Below, one piece after another: positions 33,464 to 44,456 of a stretch of 64,000 nt of DNA. The position numbers and the translations under genes were made by a program. Source of the stretch: Neoarius graeffei (Eukaryota > Chordata > Actinopteri > Siluriformes > Ariidae). The stretch is from NCBI RefSeq assembly GCF_027579695.1, contig NC_083592.1:38169714-38233713 (forward strand), read 5' to 3'. How positions within the stretch are numbered: the first letter of the stretch is position 1; each line of letters starts with the position of its first letter. Below the pieces are notes generated by a model. That model made no database searches, was not told where the DNA came from, and was given only the letters and a program-made list of their open reading frames with translations.

Positions 33464-33925
33464 GGCCAAAATTTTGTGAACACCTGACAGACTGTTGCCA
33501 CAAAATTGGAAGGATACAATTGTCTAGAATGTATTTGTGTGCCATAGCTTTACAATTTTCTTTCACTGGAACTAAGATGCCCAAACCTGTTCTAGTACGA
33601 CAATGCCCCGTGCACAAAGCGAGCTCCATAAATGGATTGCGGAGGTTGGACTAGAAGAACTCAAGTGACCTCAACCCCACTTCTGGAATAAACTAGAATG
33701 CCAAATATGTGCCAGGCCTCCTCGCTCAACATTAGTGCCCGACCTCACTAATGCTGTTGTGGCTGAATTAGCACAAATCCCCACAGCCATATTCCAAAAT
33801 CGAGAGAAAAGCTTTCCCAGAACAGTAGAAGTTATTATAACAGCAAAAAGGAGACTAAGTCTTGAATGAGATGTTCAACAAGCACACAGTATGGGTGCAA
33901 TGTTCAGGTGTTCACATACTTTTTG
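33464..33925 (+). pseudogene. Degraded Tc1-like element fragment
   Basis: The ends look inverted: CCAAAATTTTGTGAACACCT left, and CAGGTGTTCACATACTTTTT right. The interior encodes broken pieces resembling a Tc1-type C-terminus (VPDLTNAVVAELAQIPTAIFQN, then FPRTVEVII). No continuous frame remains. Identification is from memory of the protein pattern. Confidence 0.5.
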
Positions 33926-34184
33926 AATTCAATTCAATTCAATTCAATTTTATTTGTATGAGCTTGTTTTCTAGGTACACCCCCCAGGTTCTTGTACATC
34001 TCCACCATCTCCATACCCTTTCCCAGGATGGAGACAGGGATATCTGAAAATCCATCATCATCTCCCTTGTCTTAGCTGCACTGCACTATAGGATTTCCTT
34101 CCACTCCATTCAACAAAAGGAAGGACTTCTTCCAAACAGCTTGTTGTTATGGATGTTGTGTCTAATAGTTGATTTTGAAACAGA

Positions 34185-34368
34185 GGGGGAGCCATGGCCT
34201 AAAGGTTAGCAAAGCAGCTTTGGGACCAAAAGGTTACCAGTTTGATTCCTTGGACCAGCAGGAATGGCTAAAGTGCTCTTGAACAAGGCACCTAACCTCA
34301 GGCGGCTCTGGGTATGTTGTACATCACTCTGGATAAGAGCATCTGTTAAATGCCTGTAATGTAATGAA
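34185..34368 (+). mobile_element. tRNA-derived SINE, second family
   Basis: The head is GAGCCATGGCCTAAAGGTTAG with a B-box-like AGTTTGATTCC. The tail has CTCTGGATAAGAGCATCTG and ends AATGTAATG, a 3' end common to fish SINEs. Same family as 40845-41018 (minus). Confidence 0.8.
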
Positions 34369-35324
34369 ACTTTTCAAGCCCAAGTATTAGCAAAACTGTG
34401 CTACTCTGCAACTGTTATCTTTTTTATACCCTCTCACCATCCTACTTCATGTGTTTGAAAAGATAATATTAATTTTTATACACTATCATGCCAAAAAGTA
34501 ACATCGAGTCAATTTGTTTGAGTGAAAAATTGTACTCACTTTTGTCCATTCTCTTGAAGGATGCTGATTGTTTTGGCTTTGACCGTACAAAAGGTTTCAC
34601 TTGGTTCAGGCTTATGCTTCACATCAAAGACAACTTATTTGTTAAAGCTCAAGAAGAGTGATATCCTATCCACATCTTCAAAAAAGAAAAAAGGTACAAC
34701 AAAAACCAACTGACCACCCACTAACACCTATTTGCTTCAGCAGCGTTGCCAGATCAGGGCTCTCTCTGAAACTCAATGGTTGATATTCATTGCGGCCTCT
34801 TTGCCGCTTTCTCCTTCATTCATTGGGATGGCCAAAACCTCCCTTCTCTCTTGCTGGCTCTCTCCTCCCCTGCCTGACAGGGGAATTATATGGCTGTTGC
34901 AGGAGAAAAAAGGGGCCATGCTCGGCGCTAGTAAAAAACACCTCTCCCCTCCATCACCTCATTATCCTCTTGAACGAAAACAAGCGGCCAAACTTTGCCA
35001 GCCATTATTCTCTGCTGGATAGAATCTCGGTCTCTCCTTGCACCTACTGTTATGGTGATTTTGGATTAGTTGTGCTGACGGGGGAGGGGTCGATACTATG
35101 TTTTTAATGATTCATTGGAAATCAAGGTCAGGACGAGTGGCAGAACTGTCTTGAGAATAGGTTCATGTGACCCCCAACTGTACAGTGGTATCCCTGTATT
35201 TGAGTAACGCACATGGCAACACTAAATTATGACTGCACACACAAAGATGTTGCCAGATAAGTTTCAACTAGCATCACTGTTTTCTACAAAAGTTTGTAAA
35301 ATATTTAAAAAAAAAACCTATATA
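34369..35324. other. Non-repeat intergenic DNA with a candidate regulatory block
   Basis: No gene. About 34730-35100 is GC-balanced and repeat-free, with GATTCATT, GCCATTATTCTCTGCTGG and TGGCTGTTGCAGG motifs. It could be a conserved element but needs alignment. Confidence 0.35.
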
Positions 35325-35836
35325 CACTACCGTTCAAAAGTTTGGGGTCACCCAGACAATTTTGTGTTTTCCATGAAAAGTCACACTTTTATTTACCACC
35401 ATAAGTTGTAAAATGAATAGAAAATATAGTCAAGACGTTTTTCTGGCCATTTTGAGCATTTATCGACCCCACAAATGTGATGCTCCAGAAACTCAGGCTC
35501 TGTCCACACAGCAACGGATTCAGGTGACTCCGATACAATTGCTTATCGTTTAGGCCTGGCGTCCACACGGCACCGGCGTTTTGGGTGCCCAAAACGCAAT
35601 CTTTTGAGAACGGGTTCCAGAGTGGAAAGATCTGGCAACGTTGCTGTTGTGAAGTCGTCTGGATGAGTAGAACGGATTTGTTTACGATGACGTCACAACC
35701 ACATGACTGTGAGTGCTTCATGCCGGGTAGAAGTGTAACGAACTCGATGCGAGTTGTCAACAAATCCTATAACTTGGTTCATGAAACGCGCTTACAAAAT
35801 ATTTTCACTGTGAATATTTATTGTGTAATGGTGCAA

Positions 35837-35838
<2 letters not shown>

Positions 35839-35877
<39 letters not shown>
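35839..35877. repeat. (GA)n microsatellite
   Basis: About 19 GA units within the nested element; absent from the related copy at 7889-8697. Confidence 0.95.
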
Positions 35878-35879
<2 letters not shown>

Positions 35880-36000
35880 CTGCCCTTAGGGCAGAGTCAA
35901 TCCCACCAGCAAAAATAGGGAAAAAAAGGAGCGATCTCACCTCTTCAGATGTTGGTTTAAGTCTGACAATACATTCCTCAAAAAGGGCGTAGAAGGGCAA

Positions 36001-36394
36001 ATTAATCCATCAACGTGTAGCATTCAATTTATTCCGGACCATTAAAGACGCCGCCTTCCGCGTAGAATTATACGTCATCCTCGCCGCCATATTGGATAGG
36101 TCAAAGCGGAGAATAAAGATTAGCTGCGTTTAACTGTACCAACAGGTTTACCGTCCAAACAAGATCACATGGGATTACCTTTCACAGGTGAGAAACAACA
36201 AATTAATCCATCAACGTGTAGCATTCAATTTATTCTGGACCATTAAAGACGCCGCCTTCCGCGTAGAATCATACGTCATCCTCGCCGCCATATTGGATAG
36301 GTCAAAGCGGAGAATAAAGATTAGCTGCGTTTAACTGTACCAACAGGTTTGCCGTCCAAACGAGATCACATGGGATTACCTTTCACAGGTGAGA
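36001..36394. repeat. 201-bp tandem duplication
   Basis: Unit 1 (36001-36201) and unit 2 (36202-36394) begin ATTAATCCATCAACGTGTAG and are nearly identical, differing at only a few sites (for example TTACCGTCC/TTGCCGTCC). Confidence 0.92.
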
Positions 36395-37071
36395 CTGGAA
36401 AAATACTTTTCATTGTATTTGGTCATTATAATGTAATTTTACGAACAGATTTTCCTGACTTTGTGGCTAATATGAAGTCTCGCGCATAATAGTTTATGCG
36501 CATGCGTCCTTACTTCTTCTATTGTTCTGGTGTCTCCAAAGGGACCGTCTTACAGCGCCCCTAGAGGTGTGGCATGTGTATTGCATCATTTTCAGCAAGC
36601 GTTGCGTTGCCATATGGACCTGATATTTTACTGATTGTTGCCCATTTGGACGCGATATATTTTTAAATAACATCTCGTTGCCGTTGTCGTGTGGATGTAG
36701 CCTCAATCTGCTCAAAGGAAGGTCAGTTTTATAGCGTCTGTAAAGAGCTAAACTGTTTTCAGCTGTGCTAACATGATTGTACAAGGGTTTTCTAATCATC
36801 CATTAGCCTTCTGAGGCACTGAGCAAACACATTGCACCATTAGAACACTGGAGTGATAGTTGCTGGAAATGGGCCTCTATACACCTATGGAGATATTGCA
36901 CCAAAAACCAGACATTTAGTAGAATTTAGCTAGAATAGTCATTTACCACATTAGCGATGTATAGAGTGTATTTCTGATTAGTTTAAAGTGATCTTCATTG
37001 AAAAGAACAGTGCTTTTCTTTCAAAAATAAGGAAATTTCAAAGTGACCCCAAACTTTTGAACGGTAGTGTA

Positions 37072-38790
37072 AACATAACAGCTATTCAGTTCAGTTTAAG
37101 GATCAATTCCCAATACCATACACACTATATTATACCATCACCTGAAAAACGTACACCTGTACACTCATCAACTGGGGATGGTGCAGTATTTAAATCTAAT
37201 TCTTTGGTATTCAAATAGTATTCTCTATCTACATCTGGAATGAACAAGAACACACCATGTTCAGTACAGTGCATACATGTTTACATCCACTCTAATGACT
37301 GTACAAGTGCTGTTTCAGTAGCCACAACTACAAACATTGTGAAAACTTCTCTTTCCTAACTCTCAGGTAAGTGAACTCTTTGTGACTGTGTTAATCTTGC
37401 AGGGTTTTTTTTTTCAAGGGCAAAGGATCCGGACCCCTCCTGAGAGGCTGTACTGAGGTGCTTTTACTTGTTTCAAAGAGCCGTGAACTTGTCAGAGGTC
37501 TACCGTGATGGAATCAAAGTGGCAGCTCAGATAGGGGAAAAATCCGATTTTGGCTGTCAAGCGCAAAAGGTTGTTGAAAAGAACAGCCAGAGCAAGTACA
37601 AAAAAAGCTTTTTTAAACTATTTAATAAGTTTCCTTCATTTAAGGCATACACTTCCTTCCTTCTCAGAGGGGCACACTTCAAAATCCAAGACTGTAAATA
37701 TATTTCAACAAAAAAGACCTTCAGCACCCAGTCCAAACAATCTATCAAAAAATATGAAAACAGATTTTCTAGCTCAGCTTCCAAAACTTGGTCAACAATC
37801 CACTGTGCACTTTTAATTTAGGGGGGGGAAATGATGTTCAGGAGTTGGCAGGGGGTCCTTCCAGTGCTCTTTCCATCAAATACCTGTGTTAACGTTAAAG
37901 GATTACTCTAAATCCTATCCAATGAACTTTCCATTTCACTGCTTATTCCCCTGTTTTGATCATATACGTAAGCTGTCTTGTTTCTTCATTAATGCCTCAT
38001 GGCTACAAAAGAGGCCAATGCTGAAAATCTTTAAATAATCTAAAATGTAAACGCATTATCCTCAAAAAAAAGTAAATATATTCGAAAGGTAATTACTCCA
38101 ATAAAAGCTCATGACATTTTCCAATTATTTTTGACCAAAGAAAAAAGTTGTGACGTTCCCTATAGTTTTTTCCATATTTTTCAGTAAAGGCAAATGGTTT
38201 GGGACTTGACTCTAGTGTGCCAAGAATTAATTGAAAACATTGTGAAGGAAAGGCAGGTTTGGGGCCCAGACCCCCAGTTTGGTTCATTATCCAAAACAAT
38301 AATAAAGGACTATAATAACTGTAATGCAATGGCTGTATTTTATCTTAAAGTGGCAGGCCTTTTTCTTTCTTTTTTTTTTCAGACACTGGTGTTGTACTTT
38401 TGGATTACATTTCTGGCTGTGGAGCATAAACAAGTTGCTAATGTTTGTTTGAGGACTTTGCAGTTGCTTTAATCATTATGGCCCTAGAGGGAATAGTCAT
38501 ATTACAAGGCATCATTATTTAAAAATAAAATACGTAATGACTATCAGACTGATTATCAGGAGCAAGACTGCAAAAGCAAATAAGCAAATGAGTTGAACTT
38601 ACTGAAATATGTTCTCACACAGAAACTATTGTGCTTGGTCTGATTAAGTGACCAGGAAATTTCTGCTCTGAGAGCACATTTTAATAACAAACCTCATATA
38701 TTCCTGCAAAGAGGAGTTGGACGAGGTTATGAACTTATTTTTCCCATGAGCCACAGAGGCCAGAAGTAGTTGAAAAGACACATTTAACAC
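37072..38790. other. Intergenic DNA
   Basis: AT-rich. An open stretch of 117 codons (37468-37821) has no domain or start-context support. No repeats recognised. Confidence 0.5.
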
Positions 38791-38796
38791 CTGAAA

Positions 38797-38870
38797 CACC
38801 AGCACACCGAGTTTCACGTATACTGTGGACACTTGTGACCACAGTATACGTGAAACTCGGTGTGCTGGTG
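38797..38870. other. Perfect 32-nt inverted repeat with 10-nt loop
   Basis: Arms 38797-38828 and 38839-38870 are exact reverse complements over 32 nt, starting CACCAGCACACCGAG. The loop is ACACTTGTGA. The exact match in sequence with no other repeat signature suggests a recent event. Confidence 0.97.
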
Positions 38871-38933
38871 ACCCAGTGTTTATAGTGTTACAGTGAAGGC
38901 TGCTTTAAACTAAGAGTAGAGCACTGTAATATA

Positions 38934-39731
38934 CACTGATCAGCCATAACATTAAAATCACTGACAGGCATTGATTGTCTCATAAAATGGCACCTGTCAA
39001 GGGGTGGGATACATTAGGCAGCAAGAGGTCAGTTCTCGAAGTTGATGTGTTGGAAGCAGGAAAAATGGGCAAGCGTAAGGATCTGAGCGACTTTGACAAG
39101 GGCCAAATTGTAATGGCTGGACGACTGGATTTGAGCATCTCTAAAACATCAGGTCTTGTGGGGTGTTCCCAGTATGCAGTGGTTAGTACATACCAAAAGT
39201 GGTCCAAGGAAGGACAACCGGTGAACCGGTGACAGGATCATGGGTGTCGAAGGCTCACTGATTTGCATAGGGCATGAAAGCTAGCCCATATGGTCAAATC
39301 CCACAGAAGAGCTACTGTAGCACAAACTGCTGAAAAAGTTAATGCTGGCTAAAACAGAAAGGTGTCAGCATCTTCTGTGGGATTGGACCATATGGACTAG
39401 CCTTCGTGCCCCATGCGAATCAATGAGCCTTCGACACCGGTTATCCTTCCTTGGACCACTTTTGGTAAGCACTGCATACCGGAAACACCACACAAGATGT
39501 GCCATTTTAGAGATGCTCAGATCCAGTCGTCCAGCCTTCACAATTTGGCCCTTGTCAAAGTTGCTCAGATCCTTACACTTGCCCATTTTTCCTGCTTCCA
39601 ACACATCAACTTCAAGAACTGACAGCTCTCTTGCTGCCTAATCTATCCCACCACTTGACAGGTGCCACTTTATGAGATAATCAATGCTATTCACCTCACC
39701 TGTCCGTGGTCATTATGTTATGCCTGATTGG
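38934..39731. mobile_element. Foldback Tc1-like element of two inverted 5' halves
   Basis: The left end CACTGATCAGCCATAACATT and the inverted right end (CCAATCAGGCATAACATAAT) are flanked by TA. The left arm encodes the N-terminus of a Tc1-like transposase on the plus strand ([20 protein letters not shown], near 39066). The right arm encodes the same residues on the minus strand ([20 protein letters not shown], near 39586). The arms meet head to head around 39330, so no catalytic core is present. Confidence 0.88.
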
Positions 39732-39733
39732 TA

Positions 39734-40844
39734 TATGACCGCCTCATATGTAAGCTGGGACAAAGTAGCATAATCACCATGAGATAAAATATTTCTCATA
39801 GAAATATCAAATTTAAGCTGCTGTACATTGTGAAAGTGTGAGTCCATGACTAAGATGTATAAAAAAAATCTATCGAACAAGATTTGACCATTTGTCACTA
39901 ACACAAGTCAGAAAAAGTTTTTGTTATTATTTGTGGAAAGCAGGAAGATTGATAACACATTCCTTGTAGAATATTAAATTATTCAATAAGAAAGGAATCA
40001 AACACTTCGGGTTGTGCTGATGCTCTATGTTTCACTGCATCACACCAGCCCATTGTTGAGTGTTACTTGATTGTTAAGTGTTTTATTACTCTTAAAGCAC
40101 AGCAGTTTGCCAAAGATCACAATTTTAATGTATTCATGATTGACACAGTATATCTAATGTTGTTGAACATCTATGGAACAAGTTAGTTCCTGTTATCTTT
40201 TATGGTCTCTTATGTTATAGGAGTTTTAAACAGTCCCTCCTGAACCAGGCTTTCTTTCTCTCTCTTTTGATGTTAGGCAGTAAGACTCAAAGCTCATCAT
40301 ACTAACAGGAAACTACAAAGGGCAAAGTACTTTAGCCAAGCTTTATATCTGACTGTTACAAAGCGCTGATTCTGGAGAATCCTTCCAAAAAAAAAAACAA
40401 TCTAAATAAATGTCTACTCAGAGAAAACTTCACCATCTCAACAACTTCATGTTTCGTTTTTTTCATCCATTTCTGTAGCGTGTCCATCATGCAAGTCCCT
40501 GTGAATTAGCTGTTATTATAGACTTGATAAAGTATTACAACTTTAACGTTGATATAAACCTGTGATTCGCATTGCAGCCGGAACTACAATCAGAGCTTCT
40601 GTTTTACAAAAAGAATAAACACCTTCTGACCAATCAAAATCAACCCTCAACAGCCCTGCGTTATAATTTGTGTTAATCGTTAAGAGATTATTATAATTAA
40701 CACTGCATTTTGGAAGAAATGCTGAAATTAAATTTGCTTTCACAATTAGAAAAATCTAGGAAATAAGAACAAATAATGTGGAACCAGAATTTCCAATCAG
40801 GTTATTTTTCTCATTTGCAATTAATGTACAGTATTTTTTACATA
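39734..40844. other. Intergenic DNA
   Basis: AT-rich, no gene or element recognised. The block 40370-40500 is reminiscent of 16870-17000 (GGAGA.TCCTTC then TAAATAAA), perhaps an old shared repeat. Confidence 0.4.
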
Positions 40845-41018
40845 TCATTACAATACAGGTATTTATCGGGCACTCTTAGAGCAATGCACAATGTACCCAG
40901 AGCAGCCTGGGGAGCTAGGTGCTTTACTCAAGGGCACTTCAGCTGCTCCAGGGAATCAAACCAGCAACCTTTGGGTCCCAAAGCTGCTTCTCTAATCATT
41001 AGGCCATGGCTTCCCCTC
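40845..41018 (-). mobile_element. tRNA-derived SINE, second family
   Basis: On the minus strand: GGGGAAGCCATGGCCTAATG head, B-box-like GGTTTGATTCC, then CCCTTGAGTAAAGCACCTAG and a short tail. Confidence 0.8.
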
Positions 41019-42471
41019 ATCTACTTCAGATACTTAAAGCAAAATGTACACCGAGACTACCGAGTCAGTCACTTTCATTGCAAAAACACAATTCATCAGA
41101 TATCAGATGAGTAAAGTTGGTTTATTAGGTTTGGCTGAATTATATAATATAAAAAATTCTAGCAGTCTGTTCAGATTATTGGCTCTTCGCAAAGTGCTAT
41201 ATTTATTAATCTTTACAATGTGTTGATTTAGGAACCGGCTTTACGTTTCACATCCAACGAAATGCAGTTATAAAGACAAGTTGCATTTAATCACAGCCTA
41301 ACTCTTACTCTGCCAGAGTACATCAAGGAATGGTAAGATTATCCAGTACCTCACAGGCTGGAATTATAACTCAGTGATGAGGCACTTTCGAGTGTTGCCT
41401 CATACCCCCTTTCCATCCATCGTTCTTGGCCACTCTTGAGCTATAATGAAAACTATAGTACAAAAAATCCATCTTGGTATTCATCACCCCACTCTTGCTT
41501 AGCTGCTCGCTTCCAGTTGTTCCGGCCCATCGCCCATCCGAGGCCCGATCTCATTATTTCATATGTAGCATGCTGGGCCCCCTTTTTTCACAAGGGTTCA
41601 TAACTGAGCGCGAGAGCCCACATGGAGTGTGTGGATGGAGTGAGGGGTGAGCGGATCTTTCCCACATGCTACCCCGTGGCTCAGCTCTGAAGAGGTGTCA
41701 GCAAGCCTCAGAGGAATGAAGTGCCTGGGTTTTGTGCAAACGCGGCTATTATGTGCTTAAGATTACCATGACAAAAGTGCCACTCGACTTCTTCCCCATT
41801 GAGCATGCTCAAGGTCTCTTGTCTCTTCTCTAATAAAACATTTTGCAGCAATCGCCCTTTTTGAAGAGCGTAGCGATGAGAGAGAGAATGAGCAGGCCAG
41901 TGTTTTTAACAAGGTGAAGCATACAGAGGCTAGAAATGCTCTTCCTGTTTGACACTGTGACTAAGTAAACAACCAACAAACCACAAGATGAAACTTTCCA
42001 CGTTTCATCAGAGCTTTACACTATGCAAAAAAAGAAAACGTGTCATCAAGTTTTAAACTGTAATTGCAGTTCTTAAAGTTTGTACCATGCAATAAGCCTA
42101 AAACTAAATGTAAATTTTCATCATTGCACAGTACTTTTAGTTTTATTGACCGTGATTGTTCTACTTTAACAATATATCTAATCAAGTCGTTTAAAAACCG
42201 GCTGCTATGCAACTTTTTTCTGTTTCCTTATAAGATTTGGGCAACTCTTAGTTAATTCATCGTCTTTACGGCTAGATAACGAGTTGGCAAATAAGCATCA
42301 TTAGCCGACATCATATGATGAGCTGAGCTTGGTGAACCACATCAACAGCTTTTCCCAGCAAGGACTCCTGACCTTAAAAAGTCAAGCTAACTTTCCAACC
42401 TCCCCATTAGTCACGGAGCAGCCGAGGCGTAGTCCTGAAAGTCTAATAAAGTGGGTTGAGTAGACTATATA
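41019..42471. other. Non-repeat DNA upstream of a TA element; candidate regulatory block
   Basis: No gene. About 41480-41870 is GC-richer, with blocks such as CACAAGGGTTCATAACTGAG and CGCGGCTATTATGTGC. It may be a conserved element 2.6-3 kb beyond the gas1 3' end. Confidence 0.35.
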
Positions 42472-42996
42472 CACTACCGTTCAAAAGTTTGGGGTCACTT
42501 TGAAATTTCCTTAGTTTTGAAAGAAAAGCACTGTTCTTTTCAATGAAGATCACTTTAAACTAATCAGAAATCCACTCTCTACATTGCTAATGTGGTAAAT
42601 GACTATTCTAGCTGCAAATGTCTGGTTTTTGGTGCAATATCTCCATAGGTGTATAGAGGCCCATTTCCAGCAACTATCACTCCAGTGTTCTAATGGTACA
42701 ATGTGTTTGCTCATTGCCTCAGAAGGCTAATGGATGATTAGAAAACCCTTGTACAATCATGTTAGCACAGCTGAAAACAGTTTAGCTCTTTAGAGAAGCT
42801 ATAAAACTGACCTTCCTTTGAGCAGATTGAGTTTCTGGAGCATCACATTTGTGGGGTCGATTAAATGCTCAAAATGGCCAGAAAAATGTCTTGACTATAT
42901 TTTCTATTCATTTTACAACTTATGGTGGGAAATAAAAGTGTGACTTTTCATGGAAAACACAAAATTGTCTGGGTGACCCCAAACTTTTGAACGGTA
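42472..42996. mobile_element. 525-bp TA-type non-autonomous element, uninterrupted
   Basis: The ends CACTACCGTTCAAAAGTTTG (left) and CAAACTTTTGAACGGTA (right) are inverted, with TA at both flanks. It serves as the empty-site reference for the interrupted copy at 35325-37069. Confidence 0.88.
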
Positions 42997-44456
42997 TACA
43001 GACAAAATATACAAATTGCAACAAGTTGTGTTGCATATCATGATGCAATGCTACTGTCTGGCTTTCTGATAGGCAGAGGTTAACTTTGTTCACAGCCACA
43101 GCATGCCGACGGAGGCTGTTAAGCAAACAGAGTGATTGGAAAGTAAACAAACACCGGTCTGGTCGCCGCATGCGTGCCCCAGGGAAAAGCCATTCACTTT
43201 CAGGCTTATGTTCTAACTATATCCAAAAGTCAGAGTTTAGATTGTAAGCAAACAAACACTTGTGTTCACAAGTCAAGGGTATCGATGCTTCTCGTGTGTG
43301 TGGGTGTGTGGTGTAAAATGCTTAATCTGTTCCTCAAACACACTGCTAAGTTTGTGGCTTCAAGGTAGTTTGTCGAAGACAAAAGCGATCACATTCCTCC
43401 AAGTAAAAGACATCGAACCACATTTCATGAGACTATAAAAACGCAAAACAGATTACACAGACTCGTTTTTAGTTTTTGTACTTTTCTTTTTATGCCTTCT
43501 ATAAAAAGTACATCACCGAGGCAGTCATACAGTGGATTTAGACATTTTCTACAGTCCATAATTCATCTTAGATAGCACATTAAAAATTTCTCTGAAAATC
43601 TATTTACACTGTACAGTATTTTAAAAGGAAGTCCAGTACAACAAAATGACCGACTTCCCTTTAAAGCTGTAATCACACTTCGTTTTCATAGACATCTTAT
43701 GATACAAAATATTGCTTTCTATCCTGTGATGCAAATCTAGTCTGTGAAAATGCTTGCGTTCAGTCCGTTTGAGCAAACGCTCGAGCCCCCGAACTTCTTT
43801 TCGTTTATTCCAGCATGCAGAATACTTTCCAAAACACATTCCTCATAGAAATGTCTCGCAGTCAATCATAACTTTATAGAAAATAGCTTACATAGATACA
43901 CAGCAAAATCCCTGACGTTTAACTCACACACCAACCTACAATACTGAATCAGCACCTGCAGCGTCAGGAAGAAGAGTCCAAGTGTTCTGAATCGATTTAA
44001 CATTAGAGAGAGATTTTGCTGTGTAGTTTTATAATGGCAGTGCAAAGCTATCTTTGCATCGTTAAATCTCTAGGTAACAAAATATTATTTTGTGGTATAC
44101 ATGGCCTCTGTCAAATGGACAGTATCAGAGTAGCATGTCTGTGTGGTCAGTCTGGGTTTAAGGCAGTAGTGTCAGACTGAGCTTTATTTGGGGATTTGTC
44201 CTATCACATCCAGGTAGAGATCTTGCTCAGAAATAAATATCGAAACTGTGCTATGGTTCCTGATGTCCATTTCAGTTAACGAACAGTGCATTTGCATAGA
44301 TAATCAAAGGTGAATGAATGCAATGCCGTAAAAGGACTTGGAAGTGACGCAAAGGTTCATTTGGTACTCTTTAGAAAAGAACTTTAAATGGCTGAAGATC
44401 AGGTGGAAGCAAGATGTCTAATGCATTCAACTGGCATCGGTTTGTTTCTCTCTCCG
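42997..44456. other. gas1 3' flank and probable 3' UTR
   Basis: No transposon is seen here. On the minus strand an AATAAA signal lies at 44183-44188, about 270 nt beyond the gas1 stop. Further T-rich and ATTTA-like stretches continue to about 43400, so a longer 3' UTR is possible. Length cannot be set without transcript data. Confidence 0.45.
44183..44188 (-). terminator. Candidate gas1 polyadenylation signal
   Basis: AATAAA on the minus strand (CCAAATAAAGC), about 270 nt after the stop codon. Confidence 0.4.

Larger units (their letters stand above)
35496..36702. mobile_element. 1207-bp non-autonomous DNA element, TCA target duplication
   Basis: The ends are GGCTCTGTCCACACAGCAAC left and, inverted, GGCTACATCCACACGACAAC right. 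It is the same family as 7889-8697, in inverted orientation. TCA flanks both sides (35493-35495, 36703-36705). The uninterrupted paralogue near 42830 (CAGATTGAGTTTCTGGAGC) shows a single TCA there, confirming both boundaries. It contains a 201-bp tandem duplication and a (GA)n run. Confidence 0.85.
35325..37069. mobile_element. TA-type (Tc1/mariner-like) non-autonomous element with nested insertion
   Basis: The ends CACTACCGTTCAAAAGTTTG and its inverted partner lie next to TA (35323-35324 and 37070-37071). Both halves match the 525-bp uninterrupted copy at 42472-42996, which has the opposite orientation. The middle is displaced by the 1207-bp element at 35496-36702. Confidence 0.85.

Noticed and set aside
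36001-36394. CRISPR-like or satellite array
   Set aside because: Only two long units, eukaryotic setting, no spacers. The palindromes at 49816-50658 are likewise unevenly spaced and inside a transposon.
37468-37821. 117-codon plus-strand frame
   Set aside because: Lysine/serine-rich AT-driven frame without start context, domain or flanking splice sites that would support a gene.
38797-38870. Annotating the perfect hairpin as a microRNA gene
   Set aside because: Perfect pairing over 32 nt with a short loop is atypical for animal microRNAs, and no expression evidence exists, so it is listed only as an inverted repeat.
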